NCBI GenBank assembly: GCA_963728925.1
Contig: CAVSMB010000026.1
Coordinates: 62,001 to 126,000 of the forward strand
DNA: 64,000 bases
Direction: 5' to 3'
Source: JBBPZA01 sp963728925
GTDB taxonomy: Bacteria; Actinomycetota; Thermoleophilia; Solirubrobacterales; Solirubrobacteraceae
A program made the translations under genes and the position numbers. The notes below the pieces were generated by a model, which had not been told where the DNA came from, ran no database searches, and worked only from the letters and a program-made list of their open reading frames with translations. Below, piece by piece: positions 8,568-17,454 of the stretch (position 1 is its first letter; each line of letters opens with the position of its first letter).

Positions 8568-9327
8568 CAGCGCCGGGGGCGGCGACCCGTGGCCCTCGCT
8601 CGGGATCGTCGTGCCCGTATATGACGAGGGGGCGGCCATCGAGGCGTCGATCCGGGAGATCGCACGCGTTGCGGAGCGCTACCGCGGCCGTGCGCTGGTC
8701 ATCGCCGTCGACGACGGCTCGGCCGACGACAGCGGCGTGATCCTCGCGCGGCTCGAACGCGATCTCGGGCCGCTACGGGTCAGCACCCACGAGCGCAACG
8801 GCGGCTACGGGGCGGCTCTGCGGACCGGCGCCTCGCAGGCGGCCGATCTCGGCCTCGAGTACGTCGCCTTCATCGACAGCGATCTCACCAACCCGCCGGA
8901 GGATCTCCTGACGATCGGCGCGGTCGCCGCCGCGGGCCACCCCTACGTGAAGGCGTCGCGCTTCCGGCCGGGCGGCGGGATGCCCGGGGTGCCGTTGCGG
9001 CGGAGCATCGTCTCGCGCTCGGGCAACGCGGTGGGACGGCTGCTGTTCGGCACGCGGGTCACGGACGTGACCAACGGCTTTCGCGCCGTGCGCACCGAGC
9101 TCTTCCTGGGCTGGCCGCTCCAGGAGCGGGGCTTCGCCGTGATCGTCGAGGAGCTCGACTGGGCGCTGCGCTCAGGCGTCGAGCCGGTGGAGTTCCCCAG
9201 CGTCCTCACGGCCCGCAGAGACGCGCAGCGGGCGAGCGCCTTCACCTACGGCCCGCGGCTGCTCCTGGACTACCTGCGCTACCCGGCGCGAGCGTTGCGA
9301 CGTCGTGCCCGGCGGCGGCTGCGATGA
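8548..9327 (+). CDS. GT2 family glycosyltransferase (polyprenyl-phosphate type)
   Basis: 259 residues. A GT-A glycosyltransferase resembling dolichyl-phosphate mannosyl/glucosyltransferases: LGIVVPVYDEGAAIEASI, VIAVDDGSADDSGVI, the metal-binding FIDSDLTNPPEDL and the acceptor-side RSGNAVGRLLFGTRVTDVTNGFRA. The last motif (DVTNGFRA) is characteristic of the DPM1-like subgroup that moves a sugar from a nucleotide to polyprenyl phosphate. There are no membrane helices, so it acts at the cytoplasmic face. It overlaps the epimerase before it by 20 bases and the methyltransferase after it by 4, forming a tight operon. Confidence 0.87.
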   Translation: MGSPPRDSAGGGDPWPSLGIVVPVYDEGAAIEASIREIARVAERYRGRALVIAVDDGSADDSGVILARLERDLGPLRVSTHERNGGYGAALRTGASQAADLGLEYVAFIDSDLTNPPEDLLTIGAVAAAGHPYVKASRFRPGGGMPGVPLRRSIVSRSGNAVGRLLFGTRVTDVTNGFRAVRTELFLGWPLQERGFAVIVEELDWALRSGVEPVEFPSVLTARRDAQRASAFTYGPRLLLDYLRYPARALRRRARRRLR

Positions 9328-10520
9328 CCGGCGCGTGCCGCGGGTGCGCGAAGGGGCCGGTGCGGCCCTTCCTCGACCTCGGCGAGATGCCGCTGGCCGG
9401 CGGCTTCCTGGCGGGCGTCGAGCAGATCGGCGGCGAGCGCCGCTACCCCCTGGTCATCAGCGTGTGCGAGGCCTGCGGCCTCGTCCAGATCGTCGAGCCC
9501 GTCGACCCGGAGATCCTGTTCCAGGACTACTCGTTCGCCACCGGGACGATCCCCGGACTGGTCCGCCACTTCGAGGGCTACGCCGAGTGGATCGCCGACG
9601 ACCTCGGCCCGTCCAGGGTCGTCGAGTTCGGCTGCAACGACGGGACGCTGCTCGCCGCGCTGGAGGCGCGCGCTATACGGGCGCTCGGAGTCGACGTGTC
9701 GGCGAACATCGCCGCCTTGGCGCGCGAGCAGGGGCGCGAGGTGGTCACCGGGACGTTCGGGCCGGGCATCGTCGACGAGGTGCGCGAGCGCATCGGGACC
9801 GTCGACCTCGTCACGGGCAGCAACGTGTTCGCCCACAACGACGACCCGGGCGAGATCCTCGAGACGGCCCAGGCGCTGCTCGCTCCCGACGGCGTGCTCG
9901 CGCTCGAGGTGATGTACGCCGGCGACCTGCTTGGCCAGCTCCAGTGGGACACGCTCTACCACGAGCACCTGACCTTCTACTCGCTCGGGACGCTCTCCCG
10001 ACTGCTGCGCCGCCACGGCTTCGAGCCGGTGGCGGCGCAGAGGATCCCCATGCACGGCGGCTCGCTGCGCGTCGCGGCCGCCCGAGGCGGGACGCGCCCG
10101 CCGGACGCGTCGATCGCCGCGCTGGAGGCCGCCGAGGCCGAGCTGGGACTGGACGAGGCGGTGACCTGGGATCGCTTCGCCCGCGACTGCCGGCGACGGA
10201 TCGAGGTCTTCGCGCAGACCATGCACCGGCTCTCGGCGGAGGCGACGATCTGGGCCTACGGGGCGGCCGGGAAGGCCACGATGTGGGTCAACGCGTGCGC
10301 GATGGACTACCTGGTCGCCGTGGTGGACGCCTCGCCGCTGCGCTACGGCAAGCTCATGCCCGGTACCCACACGCCGATCGTGAGGCCGGAGGAGTTCGCG
10401 CGCGAGCAGCCGGACTACGTCTTCGCGTCGGCCTGGAACTACCTCGAGGCGATCCGCTCCAACGAGCCGCAGTACCGGGGCGCGTGGGTCGTCCCGCTCC
10501 CCGAGATGCGGATCCATTGA
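9324..10520 (+). CDS. Sugar C-methyltransferase, zinc-binding type
   Basis: 398 residues, three-part architecture of the TylCIII/NovU-type NDP-sugar C-methyltransferases. The N-terminal zinc-binding part has C5-x2-C8 (CRGC) and a second pair near residues 49 to 52 (CEAC). The SAM domain carries VVEFGCNDGTLL (about 99 to 110) and VTGSNVFAHNDDPGEIL. The C-terminal domain has the typical WAYGAAGKATMWVN and ends PEMRIH. Known members add a methyl branch to C-3 of a 4-keto-2,6-dideoxy sugar nucleotide, so with the SDR reductase at 6470 this supports a branched deoxy sugar. It is last in the plus-strand operon and converges on the gene at 10527. Confidence 0.9.
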   Translation: MTGACRGCAKGPVRPFLDLGEMPLAGGFLAGVEQIGGERRYPLVISVCEACGLVQIVEPVDPEILFQDYSFATGTIPGLVRHFEGYAEWIADDLGPSRVVEFGCNDGTLLAALEARAIRALGVDVSANIAALAREQGREVVTGTFGPGIVDEVRERIGTVDLVTGSNVFAHNDDPGEILETAQALLAPDGVLALEVMYAGDLLGQLQWDTLYHEHLTFYSLGTLSRLLRRHGFEPVAAQRIPMHGGSLRVAAARGGTRPPDASIAALEAAEAELGLDEAVTWDRFARDCRRRIEVFAQTMHRLSAEATIWAYGAAGKATMWVNACAMDYLVAVVDASPLRYGKLMPGTHTPIVRPEEFAREQPDYVFASAWNYLEAIRSNEPQYRGAWVVPLPEMRIH

Positions 10521-10526
10521 CATGGC

Positions 10527-11264
10527 TCAGAACCACCGCAGCCCGGCGCGGTGCAGAGCCGCACGCCCCAGCGTCACCGCGTAGCCGGCGAGCTCGTTGC
10601 CCAGGTGGAACTTGTCCTGGGACTGGAGCATCGGCCCGGTCGGGACGCCCCGGACCCGGACCGTCTGGCCGCCGGCGAGCAGCACTTTGAAGGTGATCTC
10701 CGAGCAGAGCGAGAACCGCCTGCCGGTCAGGCCGAGCGCCTGCACGAAGGTTCGGTTGAAGGCACGGAAGCCGTAGGTGCTGTCGGGAATGTCGACGGAG
10801 AGCAGGAGCCGGATCGCGCGCCGGTAGAGCGACTGGTAGACGACGAAGCGCCAGGGCACGTTGGGCGCGGGACCGGCGCCCTCGAACCGCGAGCAGAGCA
10901 CGAGATGGGCACCGCCGCGCAGCTCCGCGAGCATCGTCGGGATGAGCTCGAGCGGGTCGCGCGCGTCGGGCATCAGCACGACGCAGAAGCGACCCTGGGC
11001 GTAGGCCATGCCGAGGCGCAGCACCGTCCCGAAGCCGCTCTGGTCGCGCGCCTGGACGAGCAGGCGCATGTGGAGGAGCGGGTAGCGGTCGGCGAGCTCG
11101 GCTGCGTGCTCGAGCGTAGCGTCGCGACTCCCCGCGTCGACGACCAACACCTCCGCCGGCGCGCCGATGGCCGCCATGACCGTGTTGAGCCGCTCGACCG
11201 TCGCGCTGATCGTCGCCTCGTCGTCGAGCGTCGGGATAAGCACCGACGTCTCGACCTGGCTCAC
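10527..11264 (-). CDS. GT2 family glycosyltransferase
   Basis: 245 residues, GT-A fold: ETSVLIPTLDDEATIS, VLVVDAGSRDATLEHA and VVLMPDARDPLELIP with the DxD-like DAR-D stretch, then YRRAIRLLLSVDIPDSTYGFRAFNR, the same conserved segment as in DPM1-like enzymes. No membrane helix. The start is a GTG overlapping the stop of the upstream cupin gene (GTGA), so the two are translationally coupled. The donor and acceptor are unknown. It is the last gene of a minus-strand operon 10527 to 14405 that also holds a cupin isomerase, an SDR epimerase and a membrane glycosyltransferase. Confidence 0.86.
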   Translation of the reverse strand: MSQVETSVLIPTLDDEATISATVERLNTVMAAIGAPAEVLVVDAGSRDATLEHAAELADRYPLLHMRLLVQARDQSGFGTVLRLGMAYAQGRFCVVLMPDARDPLELIPTMLAELRGGAHLVLCSRFEGAGPAPNVPWRFVVYQSLYRRAIRLLLSVDIPDSTYGFRAFNRTFVQALGLTGRRFSLCSEITFKVLLAGGQTVRVRGVPTGPMLQSQDKFHLGNELAGYAVTLGRAALHRAGLRWF

Positions 11265-11704
11265 CGCTCCGTCACCTGCCAGGGATCCCAGTGGCGCGTC
11301 GGGAAGCGGACGTCATCCTCCAGTGACCCTTCGAGCGGCTTGTCGGAGAGGTAGAGCAGCTTGGTCTGCGGGAGCAGCGACATGGCGCCGTTGGCGTAGC
11401 CGGCCGGAACGGCGAGCACCGACGGGTTGGCGGAGTCCAGCACGAAGCGGTGAACGTGCGCGTCGGGCGACGGCGAGGACCAGTCGTCGATCTCGACGCA
11501 GCACGCCAGCGCGGCGCCCGCGACGGCGAGCACCCACTTCCGCTCGTGGCGATGCGCGTGCCACGCCCGCACGGTCCGCGGCGCGAAGTTCTCGACGAAG
11601 TACATACGCCGCGCGCCGGCGAGGTCGAGCTCGTTGGCGAAGGAGAGGCGGCCGCGATCGTCGCTCGCCACGCCACCGGGTATCAGCTGCGGTCGCTCGC
11701 TCAC
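11261..11704 (-). CDS. WxcM/FdtA-like sugar-nucleotide cupin
   Basis: About 147 residues from a GTG at 11704. It is a small cupin of the WxcM-like/FdtA group (dTDP-4-keto-6-deoxyhexose isomerases and relatives), recognised from MYFVENFAPRTVRAWHAHRHERKW, with the two-His cupin signature WHAHRHE, and the strand-rich SVLAVPAGYANGAMSL, which matches the family's AVPA-G-ANG pattern. It lies between an SDR epimerase and a GT2 and overlaps both by 4 bases. The family includes 3,4-ketoisomerases and 3,5-epimerase-like proteins; I cannot tell which from the sequence. Together with the RmlD-like gene it supports production of a modified deoxy hexose. Confidence 0.82.
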   Translation of the reverse strand: MSERPQLIPGGVASDDRGRLSFANELDLAGARRMYFVENFAPRTVRAWHAHRHERKWVLAVAGAALACCVEIDDWSSPSPDAHVHRFVLDSANPSVLAVPAGYANGAMSLLPQTKLLYLSDKPLEGSLEDDVRFPTRHWDPWQVTER

Positions 11705-12717
11705 CGGTGGACGGGCTCCTGTGGGACCGCGTGTCGCGAGAGGCTGTGCGAGGTCCGAATCTCGCGCCCCAGGGGAATCGCCTCGGGGGCGAGGAAGGGA
11801 CGCAACGACTCGAGGTTGGAGAAGGCGGCGAGGCTCAGGTCCTTGATGCGGCCGGCGTCGATGAGCGACGCCACCTCCTCGACCGCGTCCTGGAGCGAGT
11901 AGGCGGGGACGAAGGCGAGCTCGGACTCGGCGCGATCGAAGGCGACGCGGTAGTTGCGGGTGTCCTGGAAAGGCGTCTGCACCCGCTCGATCTCGCCCCC
12001 GCCGACATGGAGCACGATCCGCTCGGCGATCTCGGCGATCGTGTGGTTCTCCGAGCCGAGGTTGAAGACGCCGGCGGCGTCGCTGTCGAGATGGGGGACG
12101 ATCGCGGTCGCGACGTCGCGGACGTGCAGGAACGGCCGGTACTGCTCGCCTCCGAAGACCTGGAGGCGCCCGACGAGCTTCGCCCGCATCACGAGCAGGT
12201 TGACGACGAGGTCGAGCCGGATCCTCGAGTAGGTGTCGCCGACTCCCGCGAGCGTCGCGAGGCGCAGCACGAGGCTCTCGGGTCGTCGGGCCATGAGCAC
12301 GCGCTCGGCCTCGAGCTTGGTCTCGGCGTAGAGCGACAGCGGGTTGGTCGGGCTGGCCTCGTCGAGGACCGTGTCCTGGGCTCCGTACACCGAGCAGGTC
12401 GAGGGGAACACGATCCGGCCCTCGAAGGCACCGCACAGCCACGAGACACTGTCGAGGTTGATCTTCCGCGTGAGCACGGGATCCAGCGCGCAGGCCGGGT
12501 CGCCGACCAGCGCGGCCAGCCACACCGCCGTGTCGGCCCACTCGAGGTGCGGGGCGAGCCGCTCGCGATCGAGGACGTCGCCGGCGAAGAAGCTCACGTC
12601 CTTGAGGTAGCGCTCCTCGTAGAGCAGCAGGTCGTAGACGCGAACCTCGTGCCCTGCCTCGATCGCCTTGTCCGTCAGCCAGCCGCCGATGTACCCGGCG
12701 CCACCGACGATGAGCAC
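11701..12717 (-). CDS. NAD-dependent sugar epimerase/dehydratase (SDR)
   Basis: About 338 residues, extended SDR. It begins VLIVGGAGYIGGWL with the NAD-binding GGAGYIG, then FPSTCSVYGAQD (catalytic Ser/Thr) and YAETKLEAE (YxxxK), and ends with the family's substrate-binding half. I chose the GTG at 12717 because AGGAG lies 8 bases upstream; a GTG at 12726 in the same frame is the alternative but would sit directly on that site. It resembles UDP-glucose 4-epimerase-like and dTDP-sugar epimerase proteins; the exact reaction is unknown. The 3' end overlaps the cupin gene by 4 bases. Confidence 0.85.
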   Translation of the reverse strand: MLIVGGAGYIGGWLTDKAIEAGHEVRVYDLLLYEERYLKDVSFFAGDVLDRERLAPHLEWADTAVWLAALVGDPACALDPVLTRKINLDSVSWLCGAFEGRIVFPSTCSVYGAQDTVLDEASPTNPLSLYAETKLEAERVLMARRPESLVLRLATLAGVGDTYSRIRLDLVVNLLVMRAKLVGRLQVFGGEQYRPFLHVRDVATAIVPHLDSDAAGVFNLGSENHTIAEIAERIVLHVGGGEIERVQTPFQDTRNYRVAFDRAESELAFVPAYSLQDAVEEVASLIDAGRIKDLSLAAFSNLESLRPFLAPEAIPLGREIRTSHSLSRHAVPQEPVHR

Positions 12718-12728
12718 TCGCCCCACTC

Positions 12729-14405
12729 CTACCCCTTTCCTCGCGTCCGCCCGAGCGGCGGCGATTCTCGCACCCGCTGCAGCACGAGGACGGTGACGTC
12801 GAGCGTCGTCGGCTGCGGGCCCAGGAGCACGCGCGGCCCCGGCAACCTGCGGGTGGCGACGACGCGGTAGCTGCGCCCGAGCGCCCGGAGGAACCCGTCG
12901 ACCGCGCCGGCCTGGGGCCGCAGCGCGACGACGAACAGCCTCCCGCGCCGTGAGAGGGCGACCGCCCGGGCCGCGACGGCACGGGTCGAGAGCACGGGAA
13001 GCGGGGCCAGGGGGCTCAGGCCCCGCTCCAGGGCGCCCACCTTCGCCTCGCGCTGGGCGGCGCCGATACGGAGGACCGGGTGGCGCTCGGAGGAGGGGCT
13101 GGCGTAGCCGAGCGCGGCGTCGAGCGGCGAAAGGGGGTTGGGGAAGAGCGGCGTCTCCACGACGGGGTCCCCCGGCGAGCCCGTCCGGTCGATGAAGCGG
13201 GCCGCCGACCCGTAGTCCGGCCGGCGGTTCTGGGCCTTGAGCATGCGGATCCCGCCGATGGAGACGGCCGCCAGCGCGAGCACGGCCACCGCGACGCCGG
13301 CGACGCGCCCGGCGCGGGTGGCGAGCAGCCCAACCGACAGCGCGAGGCCGGGCCAAGAGGCGATGAGGTTGCGCGGCTCGAACAGGCTGGCCCCGACGAC
13401 GCTGTAGAGCGCGGCCAGCACGGGCGCCGCCGACGCGAGGACGAGCACGAGGACCGTCGTGGGCGCGAGCCGACCGAGCCTCCCCGCACGCCGCAGGCGG
13501 ACGACCCCGGCGACCCCGATCGCCACCGACGCCAGCGCCAGGACGATCGCCACCGTCCCGTAGAGCGACGGGAGCTTCGGCAGCGGGTTGCCGACCACCG
13601 CCCAGCGGGCGAGGTTGCGGGCCAGCGAGTCCGCGCCGAAGGGGTCCAGGCCGCCGAGCACGTTTGGCCCGTTGCGATCGTTGAGCAGCTCCGGGATCCA
13701 GGGAGCGAAGGCCAGGGCGGCGGCGGCGTTGCTCACCAGTAGGGACCGGAGGGCTGCGGGATGAGCCCACCACGCCCACGCGAACTGAGCGAGGAGCACG
13801 AACACCGCGACGTAGTGGCTGTAGACGCCAGCGGCCGAGCACAGGGCGTAGGCGACCCACCACCGCGTCGCCCCGTCGTCGAGCGCCTCGAGCAGGCAGA
13901 GCGTCGAGAGCAGCGTCAGGAGCAGCACGAGCGCGTAGGAACGAGCTTCGGTCGAGTAGAAGATCAGGTACGGGCTCGCGGCGACCAGAGCCGACCCGAC
14001 CAGCGCGGCCCGCCGGCCGACCGTCCGGGTCCCCAGCAGGTAGGTCAGGGGGATGGCCGCCACGCCCGCGAGCAGCGAGACCCACCGCAGCCCCTCCGTG
14101 GCCTCACCCACCCCGTGCGTCCCCCATGCGAGCACGAAGAACAGCGGGGGGCTGACCTCGAGGTCGCTGCGGACCCAGTGGAGCACCCCGCCCAGGCCGC
14201 GGCCGGTGACGATGAAGTAGGTGGACAGCTCATCCCCGTAGAGGGCGTCGCCGAACGAGGGAAGCCTGAGGAGCAGGCCGGCGAGGGTGATCGCCGCGAC
14301 CACCGCGACCAGCGTCCAGCGCGAGGGCCGGCGCTCGCCCGTGGCCGGCGCGGACCCCGGCGGTTCGCCGCTAGCCACGATCGGGGCGGGCACGCCAGCC
14401 GTCAT
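12729..14405 (-). CDS. Membrane glycosyltransferase, GT39/ArnT-like
   Basis: 558 residues from the ATG at 14405. An integral membrane protein with about 11 to 12 hydrophobic helices. After the first helix comes YGDELSTYFIV, the loop with the catalytic Asp-Glu typical of polyprenyl-phosphate-dependent GT-C enzymes (PMT/ArnT family), and TRTVGRRAALVGSALVAASPYLIFYSTEARSY is cut down here to its hallmark YSTEARSY, which is common in actinobacterial GT39 proteins. A soluble C-terminal part of about 150 residues follows. It would transfer a sugar from a polyprenyl carrier at the outer face of the membrane. A truncated relative lies head to head at 14511. Confidence 0.87.
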   Translation of the reverse strand: MTAGVPAPIVASGEPPGSAPATGERRPSRWTLVAVVAAITLAGLLLRLPSFGDALYGDELSTYFIVTGRGLGGVLHWVRSDLEVSPPLFFVLAWGTHGVGEATEGLRWVSLLAGVAAIPLTYLLGTRTVGRRAALVGSALVAASPYLIFYSTEARSYALVLLLTLLSTLCLLEALDDGATRWWVAYALCSAAGVYSHYVAVFVLLAQFAWAWWAHPAALRSLLVSNAAAALAFAPWIPELLNDRNGPNVLGGLDPFGADSLARNLARWAVVGNPLPKLPSLYGTVAIVLALASVAIGVAGVVRLRRAGRLGRLAPTTVLVLVLASAAPVLAALYSVVGASLFEPRNLIASWPGLALSVGLLATRAGRVAGVAVAVLALAAVSIGGIRMLKAQNRRPDYGSAARFIDRTGSPGDPVVETPLFPNPLSPLDAALGYASPSSERHPVLRIGAAQREAKVGALERGLSPLAPLPVLSTRAVAARAVALSRRGRLFVVALRPQAGAVDGFLRALGRSYRVVATRRLPGPRVLLGPQPTTLDVTVLVLQRVRESPPLGRTRGKG

Positions 14406-14510
14406 AGGGGCGGGCACTGTACTAGCGGCCCAGGCCCGCCACGTCGGCGCGGCGGCGATCACGCTCGATGGTCCAGGTGCGGGATCGCCCCCTCTCGATA
14501 CGTTGCCGCG

Positions 14511-14734
14511 ATGCCCGCGTCCAGGACCGTTCGGGCGCCGGCCAGCCCCGGCGCCGAGCCCGTCGTCAAGCACGACGCGCCGGCGTTCGTGGACCGGCTC
14601 CCCGCGTCGGCGCGATCTGGGCGGCCGTCGCACTGACCGTGATGGGAGCGAGCCTTCGGCTCGCGATCGTGGGCCAGAGCCTGTTCGGGGACGAGCTCTC
14701 GACCTACTGGATCGTCTCGACCAACGACCTCTAG
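14511..14734 (+). pseudogene. Truncated N-terminus of a second GT39-like gene
   Basis: From an ATG at 14511 the reading gives MPASRTVRAPASPGAEPVV and, after one indel near 14610, IWAAVALTVMGASLRLAIV and FGDELSTYWIVSTNDL, then a TAG. This lines up with the start of the membrane glycosyltransferase at 12729 (ALYGDELSTYFIVTGRG) but stops right after the catalytic loop, leaving about 60 to 75 of some 550 residues. No continuation follows, because the next bases are the 3' end of an oppositely oriented glycosyltransferase. I read it as the relic of a neighbouring paralog cut by a rearrangement. Confidence 0.72.
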
Positions 14735-15296
14735 ACGATCGTCAGGAGCATGATCTCCGCGCCCGCGTGGCTGCCGCCAACGCGCATGGCGCCCGCGACG
14801 TGCCGGGCCATCTCCCGGCGAAGGAGGCGATACGTGCAGCCGACGTCGCTGAGGTGGCTGGTGTTGAACAGCAGCTCGATGAGCTTGGCGACCGCCCAGT
14901 TTCCCCAGCGCAGCGCGAACGCCATGTTCGCCCCCAGCCAGATAAGCTCGCGAGTGGTGCGCGTGCCGAACACGGCGTCGCACTCGCTGCTGTAGACGAG
15001 CAGCTTCGCGACGTCCCCGGGCCGGAAGGTCCCGTCGGGCTCAGAGAGCACGATGAGGTCGCCCGTCGCCTCCATGAGCCCGCGCCGCGTCGCGTGCCCA
15101 TAACCCTGGCGCGGCTCGCCGACGATCCTCGCCTCGGTGCTCGCGACCGCCTCTCGCGTGCCCGGCTGGGCGTTGTTGTCGACCACACCACCTCGTCGAC
15201 CACGCCGGTCTCGTAGAAGCCGTCGATGACGCCCCGGATCGAGTCGCGCTCGGCGTAGGTCATGAGCACGACCGAGACTCGCTTCCCTTCCCACAT
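14731..15296 (-). pseudogene. GT2 glycosyltransferase, frameshifted and C-terminally cut
   Basis: From the ATG at 15296: MWEGKRVSVVLMTYAERDSI, then after one indel near 15185 VVDNNAQPGTREAVA, GEPRQGYGHATRRGL, the metal-binding LSEPDGTFRPGDV and LSDVGCTYRLLRRE. This is a clear GT2 of the polyprenyl-phosphate type. The protein ends AEIMLLTIV, whereas relatives continue for 60 or more residues through a conserved strand (VEIPV-Y type) and often membrane helices. The TAG stop is shared, as the palindrome CTAG, with the truncated GT39 fragment on the other strand. So the gene is cut at its 3' end and also carries a frameshift. Confidence 0.75.
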
Positions 15297-15387
15297 CAGC
15301 TGGCGCCTCCGTGCATCGTCATCGGCTCTGGCGACGCGCAGCCGGTCGGAGCTACGTCGGCGGGCAAGGCTATAGCATCGCCCGCCC

Positions 15388-16378
15388 ATGGACCGCCTCC
15401 AGCTCAGGATCGACCCCTACGCCAACGACTACGGCCGGCTCGGAGCGTCGCTCGCCAACCTCGCCGAGGTGATGATCCCCTGCCTCGACGCCGCCGCGCC
15501 GGCGTCCCTCGTCGAGGTCGGCGCTTACGCGGGCGACCTGACCGGCCTGCTGCTCGAGTGGGCGGCCGCGTCGCAAGCCCGCGTGCTCGCCGTCGATCCG
15601 GACCCCCAGCCCGAGCTCGAGCAGCTCGCCAGGGACCGTCCCGCGCTCGAGCTGCTGCGCGAGACGAGCCTCGAGGCGCTCGCGCGCATCGACACGCCCG
15701 ACGCCGTCGTGATCGACGGCGATCACAACTACTACACGGTGAGCGAGGAGCTCCGCCTCATCGGGGAGAAAGCGGCCAGCGCGGACCTCCCGCTGCTGCT
15801 CCTCCACGACGTCTGTGGCCGCACGCGCGCCGCGACGACTACTTCGACCCGACGCTGATCCCGGCTCCGGACCGGCAGCCGACAACCGAGAACGGCAGGG
15901 TCTTCCCGGGCGAGCCCGTGGCCGGTCGCGCCGGCCTGCGCTACCGCTGGCCGGCGGCCACGGAGGGCGGCCCGCGAAACGGCGTGCTCACCGCCGTCGA
16001 GGGTTTCTGGTGTCAAGCCGCGAGGACGTGCGAAAAGGGATTGTCCCGGCCTTCTTCGGCTTCGCGGTCATCTGGCACGTCGACGCGCCGTGGGCCGACG
16101 CGGTCGCCGGCGTCCTGGACCCGTGGGACGCCAACCCGCTGCTCGAGCGGCTCGAGGGCAACCGCGTCTTCCACCTCGCAGCGGAGCACGAGCTGCGCGC
16201 CAGGGCGGCCGAGCAGGACGAGCGCGAGGCGCGCAAGGACGAGGTCCTCGAGCGCCTGCTCGCATCGAGCGCCTTTTCGGTCGTCGAGCGGCTCTCGCGG
16301 CTGCGCGAGCGGGTCGGCTTCGGCCGCGGGCAGCGCGTGGTGTCCAAGGACGACGTCCGGTCCGCGCTGCGACCCTAG
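15388..16378 (+). pseudogene. SAM methyltransferase (first of tandem pair), two indels
   Basis: Class I methyltransferase (Methyltransf_24-like). The first 145 codons are intact: LVEVGAYAGDLTGLLLEW (SAM site), VLAVDPDPQPEL, DAVVIDGDHNYYTVSEELRLI. After HDV the frame is lost (one base short in what should encode CWPHARRDDYFDP), continues in another frame to GVLTAVEGF, loses one more C near 16012, and finishes in a third frame to VVSKDDVRSALRP at 16378. The rebuilt protein would have about 330 residues with a helical C-terminal tail. The 30-base gap to a very similar gene downstream shows a tandem duplication. Both indels could be read errors because no nonsense substitution accompanies them. 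Confidence 0.8.
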
Positions 16379-16396
16379 CCTCTACACTGCGCCGCC

Positions 16397-17454
16397 GTGG
16401 CCGTCTCCAACGCGTTCGCCGAAGCCACCGTCAAGGCCCTCGCCGACGGCGACGTCGCCTGGACGCTGCATCCCGACTGCGAGTACGCGAGCGATCCGGG
16501 ACAGTGGGGCGCCTCGCTGGTGAATGACGCCGAGGTCATGCTGTCGGTGCTCGACGCCGCCGAGGTCGGCTCGGTCGCAGAAGTCGGCGCCTACGCCGGG
16601 GACCTGACGCGGTTCCTCTCCAACTGGGCCCGCGAGTCGGGCGCGCGGGTCCTCGCCGTCGACCCCGTCCCGCAGCCCGAGCTCGTCGCGCTCGCGCAGG
16701 AGCGCGACGACATCGAGCTCGTCGAGGCCACGAGCCTGGACGCGCTGAAGGACATGGAGCTGCCCGATGCGCTCATCCTCGACGGCGACCACAACTACTA
16801 CACGGTCAGTGAGGAGCTGCGTCTGATCGGCGAGCGGGCCTCCGCCTCCGACCTGCCGCTGCTGCTCTTCCACGACGTGGTGCTGGCCCGATGCGCGGCG
16901 CGACGACTACTACGCGCCCGAGCAGATACCGGCCGAGCACCGCCACGCGACCCACGAGGGTGGCGGCCTGTTCCCGGGGGTCGAGGGCGTTCGCGAGGGC
17001 GCCCTGCCCTATCGCTTGCCTGGGGGGCGCGAGGGTGGCCCGCGCAACGGGGTGCTCACCGCGGTCGAGGACTTCGTGCAGAGCCGCGAGCGCCTGCGCC
17101 TCGCCGTCGTGCCGGCGTTCTTCGGCTTCGGCGTCGTCTGGCACCTCGACACGCCCTACGCGGACGTACTGGCCGAGACGCTCGCGTTCTGGGACCGCAA
17201 CCCTATCCTCCAGCGGCTCGAGGCCAACCGCGTCTTCCACCTCGCCACCGTCCACACGCACATGGTTCGCACGGTGCAGGCCCAGCAGCAGGTCGCCCAG
17301 CAGGCCGAGGTGCTCCAGGGCCTGCTCCTGCAACTCCTCGGCCTTCTCCGTGGCCGAGCGCCTGTCACGGCTGCGCGACCGCATCGGCATCGGCCGCGGC
17401 CACAGCATCGTGTCGAAGGCCGACGTGCGCCGGGCGCTTCACGGTCAGGACTGA
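16397..17454 (+). pseudogene. SAM methyltransferase (second of tandem pair), two indels
   Basis: Paralog of the gene at 15388, starting at a GTG. The SAM site is VAEVGAYAGDLTRFLSNW and the metal-type loop is ALILDGDHNYYTVSEELRLI. One extra G after HDV (near 16880) breaks the frame in front of CWPDARRDDYYAPE; the frame then runs through PAFFGFGVVWHLDTP and a Gln-rich coiled coil (QAQQQVAQQAEVLQ), breaks again near 17337, and ends VSKADVRRALHGQD. The conserved segment EGGPRNGVLTAVEDF is shared with the first copy. The 3' end overlaps the convergent StrF-type gene by 10 bases. Likely role: methylation of a glycan sugar or of a glycan end; not established. Confidence 0.8.

Noticed and set aside
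15810..16910. Programmed ribosomal frameshift in the tandem methyltransferases
   Set aside because: The two copies need shifts of opposite sign, and I see no conserved slippery heptamer or following structure.
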